In this document: positions 1 through 11,745 of the stretch, piece after piece
How positions within the stretch are numbered: the stretch's first letter is position 1
How the letters are laid out: every line of letters starts with the position of its first letter
Source of the DNA: Melastoma dodecandrum
Taxonomy: Eukaryota > Streptophyta > Magnoliopsida > Myrtales > Melastomataceae
Reading direction: 5' to 3'
Length of the DNA: 64,000 nt
Assembly (NCBI GenBank): GCA_029817715.1
Contig: JARUPY010000397.1
Span: 2,790,001 to 2,854,000, forward strand
Notes under the pieces: generated by a model
What the model saw: the letters and a program-made list of their open reading frames with translations, nothing else
Database searches by the model: none
Told to the model about the DNA's origin: nothing
Position numbers and translations under genes: made by a program

Positions 1-835
1 ATGCGCCACTATCGAGCTCAGCACCCCGATGGACATAGACGAGATTGACACCACCCAGACCGAAAACCTCGCCCGTGGCGCATTTCCCGCATCGAGTTCA
101 TTCGAAATTCTCACGCAGCCAGAAATAGACAACCATTGAAATGTTTGGACAACGGTTTCAAGACTATCACTCAACGTATACAGCAACCACTGCCGACTGA
201 CCTTATGGCTGCGTAAAATCGATAGCGATCATTGCATCCAAACCATTGATGTTCATGATGCATGAAACAGAGCAGGCCAGTCTCGGCAGAACAAGCAGTT
301 AACAGTCATGAAGCCTTCTTGGAAATCCTGCCAACGTAAGCTCACCAAATAGAGATGGCATCGATTGGAATGAGGGGATTCGGCAGGCTCAGTAATCATG
401 ATCAAAATCATCAAATACCAAAACTCCAAGCTGCAATTAGAGGTTCGACAAATCAGCCAGATGAAAATTCCCAGTCGAGATAGTACTGCATAAGAACAGG
501 GCACATACCAGAGCATAACGGCTGTGGCCAACGAGAGCTTCACAAAGCCCCAGAGATCGGCAAATGCCAACCACGAGAACCCGCTCCACGCGCCGTCGGA
601 TTTGGTAACGAAAATGTATCCTAGTTGGCCAGTTATTATGAGCCACCGCGACAAATTCAGCATTACTGCAGCCCCAACCCCAATGAGCCAATACCCATGC
701 TTCAAGATAAAGAGCCAGCTGAACAACGCATGAAACGCCAGTACCCCGATTGATATCCAAGTTCAGCGTGTATGCAAACAACTGAGGAATCATCCACAGC
801 GTGAACTTTACCTGCCACAAGATCACGAAACACGG
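1..835 (-). pseudogene. MATE/DETOXIFICATION efflux transporter, decayed fragment
   Basis: The minus strand carries a recognisable plant MATE (DTX) transporter body that runs off the left edge. Segments in order are WMIPQLFAY, a stretch reading FSWLFILKHGYWLIG, GFSWLAFADLWGFVKLS, then across an intron AVML-C-LEFWYLMI, LPNPLIPIDAISI, CMNINGLDAMIA, and VRISNELDAGN followed by RFSVWVVSISSM. These are typical MATE helices. The copy is broken. Sequence between AYTLN and the FHALFSWL helix is missing with a frame change near 745. Two bases are missing near 397 (ATTACTG-AGCCTG). Another base is missing near 212. The acceptor before VRISNEL (near 117) lacks an AG. It would have been a membrane H+/drug or organic-acid antiporter. 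Family assignment is firm; calling it a pseudogene rests on several independent lesions. Confidence 0.85.
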
Positions 836-839
836 TTAA

Positions 840-1363
840 GAAACCAATAGGACTGCATGCTGCAGACTGACCCAGAGGCTGGTCAGAAAGAGGACAAAAG
901 CAAGATCACATCGGTTGCTATACAGCAAACTCAAGCCCACGTCGAATAGAGAAAAGAATTCGGCCTAGTATATATAGCCTAGACTCCCTCTATACCCAAT
1001 TGAACCCCGTTGGGCTTGAGTCGGTCATATCTTGATATGGGTATAATCTTGATTAGGTGTTTTGACAGATCTCGATAAAAATTAATTCTTAAAATTATTT
1101 ACAATTTGTAAATTAATTAGAAATTTTAATTTTTTTTTTCTAAAACATCTCGTTTCGTAAGTTTGTGATTCCTTTCATTACAACATGCTTTCATCTTTAA
1201 AAAGGATACACAAAAGCCGGCCCCTCTGGCTCTGGTACAAATGTGTCGCGCTGCCAAGCTTCAATATCGAAAAAAGGGTAAAAGCTAGGCCTACAACACG
1301 TTGAGCGGGGGCAACGACTAACTAGCAGATTCTGGACTACGTAAAAAGTGAAGAGAAATCGAA
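840..1363. other. intergenic, AT-rich
   Basis: Lies between the MATE remnant and the stop codon of the leishmanolysin-like gene and should include that gene's 3' UTR. It is strongly AT-rich around 1080-1140. I see no coding segment or RNA gene in it. Confidence 0.6.
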
Positions 1364-4300
1364 CTATCTGTCCATTACAAGCATTCTCATCATAGCATTC
1401 AACGATCTGGATGACTTCACCGGAGAACCCAGTCCATTGGAATGTCTGGTCTCGTCGGAACCCGTGCATTGGCTCCCGCATTCGTTCTCTCCGCTGAAGA
1501 GTGTAAGGTCCGAGCAGTCGAGGGAAGCTCCGCAAGCCTTGTTGTAGGACTGGCACACCGAGTGGCATACCCGCAGCCTGTTGTCCCCGTCCTTGTCACA
1601 CTTCTGTATCGAGATCTAGTAGCAATCCAAAGACAAGTTGATTTTTTGCAGTTACTGCAGCAGATGTGAGGGGAAGAAAGACCGGGAGATGTAATTCCTA
1701 CCCAACAAGCTAATCTCTTAGCAGCGGTGTTGCAGTCGAACTGTTTGTAAAATATATTGTTTATCAGATTCCGAGCGCCTCCAGGGAATAGACGATGATA
1801 ATTAGGCATGACAACGACTTCCTCCAACTGCTGCAGAACACTCGGCTCGCTGGGCGCACAATGCTGCCCAGAATGTCCTGTCTCCAGCACATCCTGACAT
1901 ATTGACAGAGTGGACGACAGCGCAGAGCTGTTCTGACAGGTATACCCGGCATAGTCTGAACATCGAAACTCACACTTGCCGTTATCGCAGACGCCTCCGT
2001 GTAGACTGCATTGCTCATCACATACCTCTGCATGTAAACAATAAGGATGCCACAGTGTTGAGCACTGATAAATTCATCGGCTGAAGATCCTGACTTTTCA
2101 GAAAACATAAACCCAACTGCATAAAGAGGTGACAGAAGGGAAGACGTATTACTGGTTGAACAGTCGATGCCCGTGTAATGATCATCACACAGGCACATGC
2201 CATTCGTTAGGCACTGTCCATGACCCCCACAATTGGCAGGACAAGAACCTGCAAAATGGCGAATCAATTCAAGTGGAGAACTCCTTTCCTCCGGTAATGA
2301 CCCAGAGAAATAAAAATAATTAAATGGAACCACGTGATAATGTAGGATCAACTCACGTTTACTACAGTCATGGCCATGGAACCCCAGGAAACATCGACAT
2401 CGCCCATCAATACAATCCCCATTAAAGCTGCATGACTTGGGACATTGCCCCAGTGCAGGTATTGGGCCCGTACTGCAGAGCTCGTGATAAGCTGGGCAAA
2501 CTAATTCACCTTTGAAAAGAACAAAAATATAGAGATTAACAAATTAAAATCTTTAGCCTGTATACAAGAGAACAACACAGAGAAGAGTATCGTCAGGCGA
2601 CTACCATTAAAGCCGGGGAATTGAACGGGTCCTCCCTTCTCAGGGCATGATTTCCAAATGCCATCTACAGCAACCTGAGGAGCGAAAGTCAAAGATTAAG
2701 ACATTAGAGGAAAACAATAGCCAAAACATCTGTCACCCTTAGAAGTTAAAAAGCGAACAGTTAAATATGCCATATTCGGGACATATGGTTTAGCATTTTG
2801 AGGTTTTGGGTTTCCGGGTTTTGTGATTTAGAGTCATAAGAAAGTTAAAAATCTCATATTGTAGGTTTTGGGTTTCCGGGTTTTCCGATTGAGCTGAAAC
2901 TGAAAATTGGTAAGGAAGAATTTCTGGAACTCAGAAGGCTCACCTCAAGTGTCCTATTTATACATCTGTGCTGATAACAGCCATTCCCCTGGGTCATAGA
3001 ACCCCGTACAAAGCCATTACGTACTAAAGACGAGGCCATGCACCTATGTGGCAAAGTGGAATTGTATCAACGATCAAATTCACACTACATGCATATCAAC
3101 ATCCCACAAAGGAGAAAACTTCGCGAAGAAATCCTCACCTAGAACTGCTACCTCGTACTTCACCTAACATTCTATCTGGAAGCCTTGCACTGTTAGCGTC
3201 TGTACAGGATCCATCGGAATAAGCAACAAAGTATGTACAATAATCTGCCAAGGAAGATTGTCCGCCTGTCGATAAAAAACAATTGCATCAATTTCGTACA
3301 TGGTTTACACATGGTTATCAGGTATTGCCATCCCTATATTGGTTAAAATGTAAATGAATGAGAGGACACATTCCAAAATACTAGCATACCTATAAGTAGC
3401 AACGAAAAAGTCAAAGAACAAGTCAGGCACGCCGCATGCGGAGCAGAACAATTCTACGCAAGGTGCAAAAGGACACAACGAACCTTTGTTAGTTTGTGGA
3501 AAATACTGGGCCCATTGAGGGAGATCGTCACTATAACTTACAATAGGGCAATATCCCTCCGCTTCCCGGTTATATGTACAGCCTGAAAACTGTGACGTGT
3601 TGCAATGGTATGCCCCTTTCCAGAGGTTGCATGGAGAGGTTACAAAGTCAGTTCCTTGATTGCGACCCCAGTCAAGGTGGTCAGCCATGCTGTAATTTGC
3701 CTCGTACCAGCCACTGTCCTCCAACAGCGCCAGGGTCATCTTAGAAACCACCGACTTCGTGTCGACAGAACCCGTCATTATCTCATTCATCAGAAGCCTC
3801 TTTTCCCAGTGGGACCCTACATCCATGTAAACAACAGATTAGGACAGTCAAAGACCTGGTAAAATAATAGATTAGGAAGAAGCATGTACCTGATGTGCCG
3901 CGTCCTCCACCATCCTCTAGCTCTAAGCCAGTAAAATTATCCGAAAAAGCCTATGAATATTATCATTGCTCATTCTTACAAATTCTGAATGAATGTTTAT
4001 AGATATTGTCCATAAACAATACACTTACCCCATAATGAGATCTTGAGTGCATGACTACTCGTGGAAGCACCACACGAGTCACCATGCGACCGAGTCTTTC
4101 ATCCATCACTTTCTCGGTTACCTTGGAAATAAAGATTACTACATTGAGAATGAACTTGTGGTTGAAACGCTGACTTAAAGTTGTTCAAGACATCAATTTT
4201 GAGGTAAATAAAACCTGACTACGCCTTCTCTTTCTCTCATCCCTGAAGTGAGAAAAGGCATGCGGATCAAAACCAAGTACATGCATAACCTGACAAAAAA

Positions 4301-5661
4301 GGAAACCCATCACAATAGCATCATATAGCATGAAAACCAATAGGTGCAGTTGAATGTTCACCAACCTCATGTATAAGAGTAGCAGAAAGTAATGTCTCCG
4401 CTTCAGCTGTTAAGTGACGCGGAGCAACATTTACATGACCTGCACAGTCTAACATGAGATTTCCCCATAAAATTTATGTAGGAAGATATGGTTTTCATGT
4501 GGATACAAAATATTACCAGCTATCGCACGACCCCACTGGTCCCTCTCACAGGCCACTGCCCAAGCAAGAGTGTTTCCCGTAGTGGGTCTAGTAGTTACTA
4601 AGAGGACTAAATCTGCATTAGCAACGCCCTCTAGAAAACAAAACAGCAAAATAACAGAGTTATCAAGAAGCACCATCACCGAGAAGCAAACGGCAGGTGA
4701 ACAACATTGCACATGGAACCTTCAACATATTCGTGTGGAAGTTGCACACCACCATCTTGTCCACAAGCAGAGTAGCCACTAAGCCGTAAGTTACCTTTCA
4801 CAGGCTCCACAGCTAAAGCTCTCCCAAACCAGTCAACTGTTTGGCGCAGAGCCTGCGATTTGGTTGTTCTTCAGATTAAGTACACAACTGAGGTTCGATC
4901 CCAGCCCATCAAAGATTTCATGAGAAGCAGATAAAACAGACAGCATCATGATTTAACTTCAGGACAAACCTTTCGCAGGCGTTGCTGCTTATCCTCCCCA
5001 GATATATCCTCCAGGGTACAATTATACCAACAGTCACTAACCACAGGAGGGTCTCCACGTGCATTGCATGATGAACTGCTGGGACCAGAGTTGGAAGGTG
5101 GCTCTCCGAGCTACTCACAGAAAATTTAACAGAAACGGTGACTAAGAATTCCAGAAATTTTCCTCAAAAAGAGAACCACTACACCATCTGCTGCTATGAT
5201 AATTACTAAAAAAAAGATATGACAAGTAAATGGACCATAAATGAGATTAACCATCTAACCTTAACTATATCACCAATGTTCCGACAATCTCTATCAAACG
5301 AATGTCCAACAGCGTCGTAGTTCAAAAAAATCCTGATAGGATGTTTTGCTTCTCTTTGCTTTATTGAAAGATTGGACAATCCCAGTAATGCCCTGCCTTT
5401 CCGATAAAGAGGTTTCGCGACACTTGAGTCCTGATATACCTGTGAGGTCACTGAATATACTTTGTGACCAGGTTTCTTTCTTTGTTCAAGGATTTGTTCA
5501 TGTATGCATGAATGTGAGACAATGTTTTCAATTCCTCGCCCTGAGTCCTGCGAGGGGCGTCCCTTAATGGATGTAGAAGTCCCAGTCTCCAAATGTAGAA
5601 ATAATAATAGAATCTGTACACCAACCAAGTAAACGACAGAAGTATCAGAAGATGGCCTCAT
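1364..5661 (-). CDS. leishmanolysin-like (M8, GP63-type) zinc metallopeptidase with EGF-like repeats
   Basis: Sixteen coding exons give an 849-residue protein: 5661-5260, 5110-4970, 4852-4720, 4630-4517, 4439-4366, 4289-4215, 4121-4029, 3950-3890, 3816-3484, 3265-3139, 3043-2944, 2674-2605, 2509-2357, 2248-2153, 2027-1702 and 1615-1364. All junctions are GT..AG and the frame closes. A hydrophobic N-terminus (VYLVGVQILLLFL) suggests a signal or anchor, so the catalytic part is probably lumenal or extracellular. The zinc motif HEVMH is at about residues 287-291; GSHWEKR, about 76 residues later, is the candidate third ligand region. Downstream are two Cys-rich EGF-like modules (CPKSCSFNGDC, CPANCGGHGQC) and a Cys-rich tail. 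Length and order match the single-copy plant M8 protein (Arabidopsis At5g42620 type). The start follows a 5' UTR acceptor at about 5675. Substrate is unknown. Confidence 0.93.
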
Positions 5662-7317
5662 AGGAAAACGGCAGGCTTACTGAAACCCAATAATAAAGTA
5701 CAGCATAAAAGAATTAGTTCAAAAGTCTGAGAAATCGTATTCTAAAGGAGGCAATGCAAACAAAACCAAGGAGAGTCAAAGAAGGATCTGCAGAAATCAA
5801 AATGCAAACGCTCTGTCGATGTGCTATATCAATTCTCCCACACAGAACGAGGCCCCATTCAAGGAGCCAAATAGTCCGCATGCATTCACCTGATTTGTAT
5901 TTCGAGATCCACAACCTAGCTCAGTGATTTCCATGGCTGCATTTATTACCATTTCCCAAAATACAAAATGTTCTTCTACAGAAGCATTAAACCAGTACCA
6001 AACACTATCGCCAATTCCAAATTTATCCTCCTTCGGCTTCAGCTCGAAAAATATATCCTTCCTCTTTTAAACTCAAATACAAAATTTGAAAATCTTCATT
6101 ATGCCTCGTGTAAAGAGGATTAGACCTAAAAAGAGCCTGGAAATTTGAAGTCATAGAAGAACAAATCCAGAAACATCGATCCCCCAAGACAAGAAATGAA
6201 ACCTCAAAACCCCACCCAAACCCAGAATATAGCAAGAATGGAACAACACAACACCACATGCAAAGCACAAAACTCTTCGACTGTAAGAAGGCTACTACAG
6301 TAAATGCAACTTATTGCTCGGAAATCTTACCTCAAAAGCAACGAACGCCAATCTCTGCTTACTCCCACGACAAAAGCCCGCCATCTGACCTCCACCGAAA
6401 CAACATTACATCCGCCGAGAGAAAGGGTCAGAGGTCGAACCCAAACCCACAAACCACCCTAATGTCCGCCGGCGACTCCACCTCGTCGACCGGAAGAAAC
6501 CCTCTCATTCCCAGCCCCACCTACTTCCCCAACTCTCTCTCTTTCCCTCTCTCTCCGAACCCTTTAACACCTTTTTAAGCGTGGAAACCGAGGAAACAAA
6601 CAAGTCGACAGCTTGCCGAGGTTCCTGTCGGGGGAGGCGCCGGCAACGTGGGACAAAGTTTTAGGACAAAGGCGGGGGAGGACTGACTTGACTTTCAGTG
6701 TAATTCCCGAAATGGATCGCGTCGTCCGAAAGCACGGTGGTAAGGAGGGGAGTCACTAAATTATCAAGCGAATAGTGCTACAGAGACACGGAGACATTTT
6801 AAAAATTTAAAAGTCGAAGAATATTGTTCCCCCTTTCCCTTTGATTATGATTATAATCAAGTTAGGCTTTGTTGGTTGGTCCATGTAATGTAATAAATCC
6901 ACATGCCTAACAACTCCACTCCCCTCCCAGGTAAAAAAATCGATTGGTTTTTAGTATTCCGGAGTCAAACAGACACGTCATTTCGAGTAAGCAGACAGCT
7001 GGTTTAGGTTTGGGGTTAGCTCACCTAAACCCTGAGTAATTTAAGTTGATGACGTAGATATTTGCATCGTGGTCGTATTCTGCCACTCAGATTAGGTTGC
7101 CTTATTTACTGCCATGAATAAATGCTCAAAAAGTCAAACATGCGTCGTCAGGTTGTATTGTTTCCTGGAAATGGGGATGGGATAGCCTTTTTTGAATCCT
7201 GAGTCACTGCTAATCACAACACTTCAAGCCATAATGTAACGTAATGCTAAGTCATTCGGACTGCCTAAAACTTATTCGCTGTCCTTTGTTATGTCTTAAC
7301 CTTGTTGAATCATCTTC
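5662..7317. other. 5' leader/promoter of the M8 gene and intergenic DNA
   Basis: On the minus strand a pyrimidine tract ending in CAG sits just upstream of the M8 start, so a leader intron extends toward about 6200-6400. A C/T-rich tract on the plus strand at 6520-6570 would be GA-rich in the minus-strand leader. The rest, to the 3' end of the NAC-like gene, shows no coding potential I can support. Confidence 0.5.
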
Positions 7318-9120
7318 TCAGTTAAGATTTCCAGGGGAGCGTGGAAGGTGGCGCTGAAAGGGAACGAGACACAGTTTCTTAAGCATCTTGATCCGCCGAC
7401 GAGCTAGGCTCAGGCTCCTGCCCTCGCCCGTGGCAGCAGCTTCGCGGGTCGCCGGCTGCCGCGCGTTAGAAGACGAGGCGATCGCGGTTCGAGCAAGCGC
7501 GGCCAGGTTATTGCCGAGGTTCTGCCTTCCCCCTGTAATTCCCTGGTTCAGAAGGTTCTTGCCTGCAGCTTTAATTGTGGTGGCGAGGGCAGCCAAAGAA
7601 CGGGGATTCTCGTTCCTTGTGCTCGGCGTTTCTTCCTCTACATGACTGATGGATGAATCTGCAGGTGTGATTAAGGAAGGATCAAAGGATTGGAGTCGAT
7701 CACGGGTAATGATGCTTTTAGCGATGCCGGCGATCAGAATGACGCCAACGGCACCCGTAGATGCCATGAAATGGCCATGCGTGAATGGAGATGCACTTAC
7801 CTGGTAATAATGCATAGCTTGTAATCCCGTCTGGTCTAATAGATGAAACATTGAACCTGTGATCGGGACCCTTCTTCTCCATGTCTTGAATAATCTCATT
7901 TTCAATATCTTGTAACCCGAGAGCATCAAAACATTGGTTCGAGGACATGGTCAAGCAGCTAGAGTTGCTTGAACTGGATGAAGGAGATGGAGGGATGTCA
8001 AGATCATCAATTGCCAGTCCGTCCATCGGAAAATCTTCCCAATCAGGATCGGGCATATTTTCTTGGTCTATGGGGTTATCTCTAGCGACAGCAACGACTC
8101 CTTCAATGTCATTGACCTGTAATCACGATCAAATATAAGCACACCACAACTGCAATTAGCATGTCTCGACAAATGTTTATTGAAACATGTCGTATATTTA
8201 CCTGGCGGTTGCTGGTGGAGGCTTCACTTTCCCTAGTGCGGCTGTTAAAGTCACGTGAGTCCATGGAATTGCCGGGTACACGAAGCAAGACATCAGCAGG
8301 AAAATGACCTCGCTGCAGATCTGGGTCAGTTGATGGACAGTTCTGAAGGACTCTGCAGAGTGTAGCATCCTACATTGAATTCGAATCAAAGTAAGAAACG
8401 CATTATCCAGGCAGATAACAATTGAATTCTGATTTGAGCAGCCAGTAAATACCTTTCCTATCGTCTTAATGTCTATCCCATTTTGGGTTATCATGTATTC
8501 TTCCATCAGCCAGTCAGCTCTAGACTTATTTATTGGATGTTGATCACATAATCTATATGTAGTCATCCAGCCACAGATGTAATCATTAGAAAATATCCTA
8601 CGAGGCTCCCCAGTAGCTCTCCAAGTGCCATGCTCTGTAGCCCCAAGCCTCTGTAGAACTATGAAGTACCAAAAACCATCTGTACATGCAATTGCCAAGT
8701 CAGAAGAGGAGGGGCAATGCGCAGACTCTTGATCTTGTATCATTAAAGCACTTTCAAGGCCTACAGGGACCCCTATCCTCAAGTATGGAGCAAACCGCTG
8801 ACTCATGCAACGAAATCCTAGCTACGACTCCATCATTTTGTCAAGACTATGACTAGATGCGACTCTCTAGTCTCCTGGCAATTTTTCCTCACTCAAAAAG
8901 ATAAAATCTTAAGAAGCCCAGAAAACTTGTGCAGTGCCTGAGTAGGAAGCCAGTGTTTACCGGGCAAATTCTCAGGCCTGTGGTGATGGGGATTAACGTC
9001 ATCCATCACGTTCATCGGTAGTGTGCCTCCACAAACCAATTTCTCCAATGACTCGAAAAGATCCTTGTCGGAGCAGTGGTGGCTAAGATCGGGTACCGGG
9101 GCGGTGGCTGGAGGACACAT
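7318..9120 (-). CDS. divergent NAC-domain transcription factor
   Basis: Five exons, 9120-8961, 8679-8453, 8369-8202, 8116-7801 and 7658-7318, give 403 residues with all phases matching. The N-terminal ~130 residues follow the NAC fold loosely: a short beginning without the usual LPPGFRFHPTDEEL block, then GGTLPMNVMDDV, ENLPG, DGFWYF, GTWRATGEPRRIF, GWMTTYRL and SRADWLMEEYMI, which line up with NAC subdomains B to D (compare WKATG and DWVMHEY). The middle is acidic and Ser-rich (DPDWEDFPMDGLAIDDLDIPPS), a likely activation region. The C-terminus is basic with an RRRIKMLKK cluster. The start is the first ATG after a 5' acceptor at about 9180. A nuclear regulator is expected; DNA binding may be altered because subdomain A is eroded. 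The last intron (7800-7659) is supported by phase and its pyrimidine tract. Confidence 0.72.
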
Positions 9121-9890
9121 CGCGCCCAAAGCAGTAGAAACAGCAAGCGGGTAGCAGGATGTTTGTTTCTTCTGCAGGAAACAAAAGGGAGAAAGCAACG
9201 AAAAAAAGAATCTTTCAGTGAGAAAGCAAATGCAATATACTCTTACTTATTTCGTGCTCAGCCGCCACCCTTTCCAACTCCAACACATACATGTTCTTTC
9301 ACAAAAATGGGCAAACAAACCGGAATTAGTTCACATATTTGTAATTTTTTTCTTGTTTCATTCCCCATATCAAGAGAACAGTTGAAACTCAATCCGACAG
9401 TAATCAAACCCCCAATCATTTGGTTCACGAACACCACCCAAAAAAAACAACAACATGGGGGGACTTCCCACAATCGATCCGCAAAAACCACCACCCCCCA
9501 TAACGAGAAATCAAAATTCCCAAACACTAGTTGACCGGGGATTGACTCCCGCATTCCCTGGAAAAATGATCGGCTATTAAACAAAACAAGAATGATCGGC
9601 GATCGGGGGAGGATCGAAACCGATCAGGAACAAGAATCGCGAAGGAATCGTCATGGTGGGGGGGGGGGAATCGAGGATGACCTGGGCGTTTGGTGGGTGA
9701 AGACCGAGACGACCCCGCGTTCTTGTGCCGGGGAAGGGGGGAGTTTAACAATAGGTGAGCTCAAGCATAAGCCCAAGCACACGTAAATCCTCGGCGTCCT
9801 CCTAGGATTGCTGAGTTGGCCCGCGCGGGTGCAAAAATAAGTGCGGTTAATATTCTTAATTCAATTTTTTACTCCCATTAAATAAATGAA
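9121..9890. other. NAC-like gene leader and promoter region
   Basis: A CAG acceptor 50-60 bases upstream of the NAC-like ATG implies a 5' UTR intron. The likely first noncoding exon is GC-rich sequence near 9540-9750, with a poly-G run at 9658-9668. No separate gene is visible. Confidence 0.45.
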
Positions 9891-9962
9891 GTCGTTGTAG
9901 TATAGTGGTGAGTATACCCGCCTGTCACGCGGGTGACCCGGGTTCGATCCCCGGCAGCGGCG
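9891..9962 (+). tRNA. tRNA-Asp (GTC)
   Basis: A 72-base cloverleaf with acceptor stem GTCGTTG/CAGCGGC, D arm, anticodon stem CCGCC/CGGGT-type with loop TGTCACG (anticodon GTC), and T arm GGGTTCGATCC in canonical positions. Discriminator base is G. A run of T residues (CTTTTTCC) follows at once and serves as Pol III terminator. It matches the common nuclear plant tRNA-Asp. Confidence 0.97.
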
Positions 9963-10227
9963 CTTTTTCCTGCTGACCTCTTCTTTCGAGGTGGTTTTTC
10001 ATTTCATATATTATATATGGCATGTAAATTTTAATTTCGTAATAAGGCGTAAACGTCGCTATATCCCAAAATTAAACTACTCACGTCCATATCTACGACT
10101 GTATTTTATCCGCCCCAAACCCCGCAGTTCAATGACTTCCAGTTTATCAAAAATGATACGACGTCGTCTTTTGTTCCTTCCCAGGGCCCTGTTTCTAAGA
10201 TCCGTCGTTTCTGCCCTGCCAGCTCCC

Positions 10228-11311
10228 ATGGAACCATCATCACGACGGCTAAACAACCAGAAGGATCGAAAACTTCCGAGGACCGAAGGAAAATACGGTT
10301 AGTTTTAAAAAAAAAAATTACGAAATACGGTTCGAATTTCGTAAAATACGATTTCACCGTCGAATGGGCGTTTCAGTCAAACTATATTTCACGAAACTCG
10401 ACCATATTTCACGAATTTTTTTTTTAAACTACCTTTAATTTCGTACAAAACTCTCCGAAAACTTCCACCTATGCCTAGAAGCCTGCGTCGCCAAACGTGA
10501 TGGCGTCGCCAAGCTCCTCAAGATCAGTCGTTACACGGCCGATACTGTTTTTATTTGAATTGTGATCTACAATAACCTTATTTAGACTATCATGAAGAAG
10601 GAATCAAGTGATAATCAAGCGAACAACGAAAATATACCGTGGTTTATTACCTTTCGGCGAATGATGAAGTCCGAAGAATCAGTCAGAATCAGCAGCCATG
10701 CGTGATCTTTTAAGGCGAATAGCGAAGCGATGACACCGGTCGAAGTACGTTTACCAGAACTGAGCCCATTTTTTCTTTCAGTTGGCATAGCCGCAAGGCC
10801 TTCCGCTTGGGGAAATTCGTCCAGGACGTCAACGCCCTTCGGTTCTTACCGATCACCAATCCCTAATCCTCTCCTTGATCGCCTACCTCGGGGGAAGGAA
10901 CCTACTTCTTCGTGGAGCAGGTTGTGTGGCTCTTGAAATCGGGACTCATCGACAAGCGTAGCCTGTCATACCTCCAGAAGGTCAGCGCATGGGCTACTCC
11001 GGAAGCCTGGGACTGAAGATTAGGGATCTGACGTAGTCGAGGGAGGAGGAATGGAGGCTGGCGAGAAGCTTCGAGGTGGGCCTGACGAGAGGCGACTTTT
11101 GCCGGAAGGAGGAAGCCAGGCTGAGGAAGGTGAGGGAGAAGGCGTTGATGAAGAGGCTGAGGGTCGTGCAGAACATCGCGGACGCAATCTTGGCGTTGGC
11201 CGACCTAAACGACGGCAAGTGGAGGAGGTTGGCCGCATGGCCGTGGGTCATCGCCTCGGCTGGGCCGACCTCGGCCTTGGTTAGTGCTCATAAGAATGGG
11301 GTTAGTTGCTG
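10228..11311 (+). pseudogene. PEX11A-like peroxisome proliferation protein, pseudogene
   Basis: Translation in shifting frames follows PEX11A from N- to C-terminus: a lysine-rich start (KQPEGSKTSEDR, 10240-10280), AKRDGVAKLLKISRY (about 10492-10537), RKAFRLGKFVQDVNALRF (10792-10846), YFFVEQVVWLLKSGLIDKR (10900-10958), YSGSLGLKIRDLT (10993-11031), and a long tail with LMKRLRVVQNIAD, LALADLNDGK and SAHKNGVSC ending at the TGA at 11309-11311. Lesions: sequence unlike the gene at 10290-10455 and 10550-10770, a TAA after ITNP (near 10862), frame changes near 10790 and 10890, and an in-frame TAG at 11032. The functional protein is a peroxisomal membrane protein driving elongation and fission; this copy cannot make it. 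The 78-residue C-terminal open frame is a relic, not a gene. Confidence 0.87.
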
Positions 11312-11745
11312 ACGCTAAAGCTGTTGAGTCAACGTGATCCTAGTTATTCGGGAATTTCGATCCGACGGTCCGGATTCGATGCTCCAGAATATCCTACAAC
11401 GTCCAATACTATTGGAGCCATCCAGAGACTTCTACACGGCTGATTGTCGAATAACCACCGTACACGTAGACGATCCACTTATCTAAACCGTACACGCCAC
11501 CACATCTGATCACTCACCCCCCCAATCCAGCCTGCACGCCACCACTTATCCGGCCTGCAAAGTCCAATTAACAAACTCCATAACCACCACCGGAGAGAAT
11601 GAGGACGCCGTCGTCTACAGATAAAAGCCGCCGCCGTATCCGTTCTAGAAACCGTTCCATCATCGTGACTTCGCGCTGGTCGTAGCTCGAGCACGAGTGA
11701 GGGGGGAAAGAGAGGGAGGGAGGAAAGAGAGGGAGGGAGGGAGTC
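11312..11745 (+). promoter_or_regulatory. promoter and GA-rich leader of the acyltransferase gene
   Basis: The 430 bases upstream of the LPEAT1-type start include a purine-rich leader (repeated GAGGGAGG blocks, 11698-11741) just before the ATG. GA-rich 5' leaders are common in plant housekeeping genes. No clear TATA box was found. Confidence 0.4.

Noticed and set aside
4880..4905. GAGGTTCGATCCCAGCCC resembling a Pol III B box
   Set aside because: Lies in an intron of the M8 gene with no A box or cloverleaf around it.
11076..11312. Apparent 78-residue protein with Lys/Arg-rich helix
   Set aside because: It is the C-terminal relic of the PEX11A pseudogene downstream of its in-frame TAG, not a separate gene.
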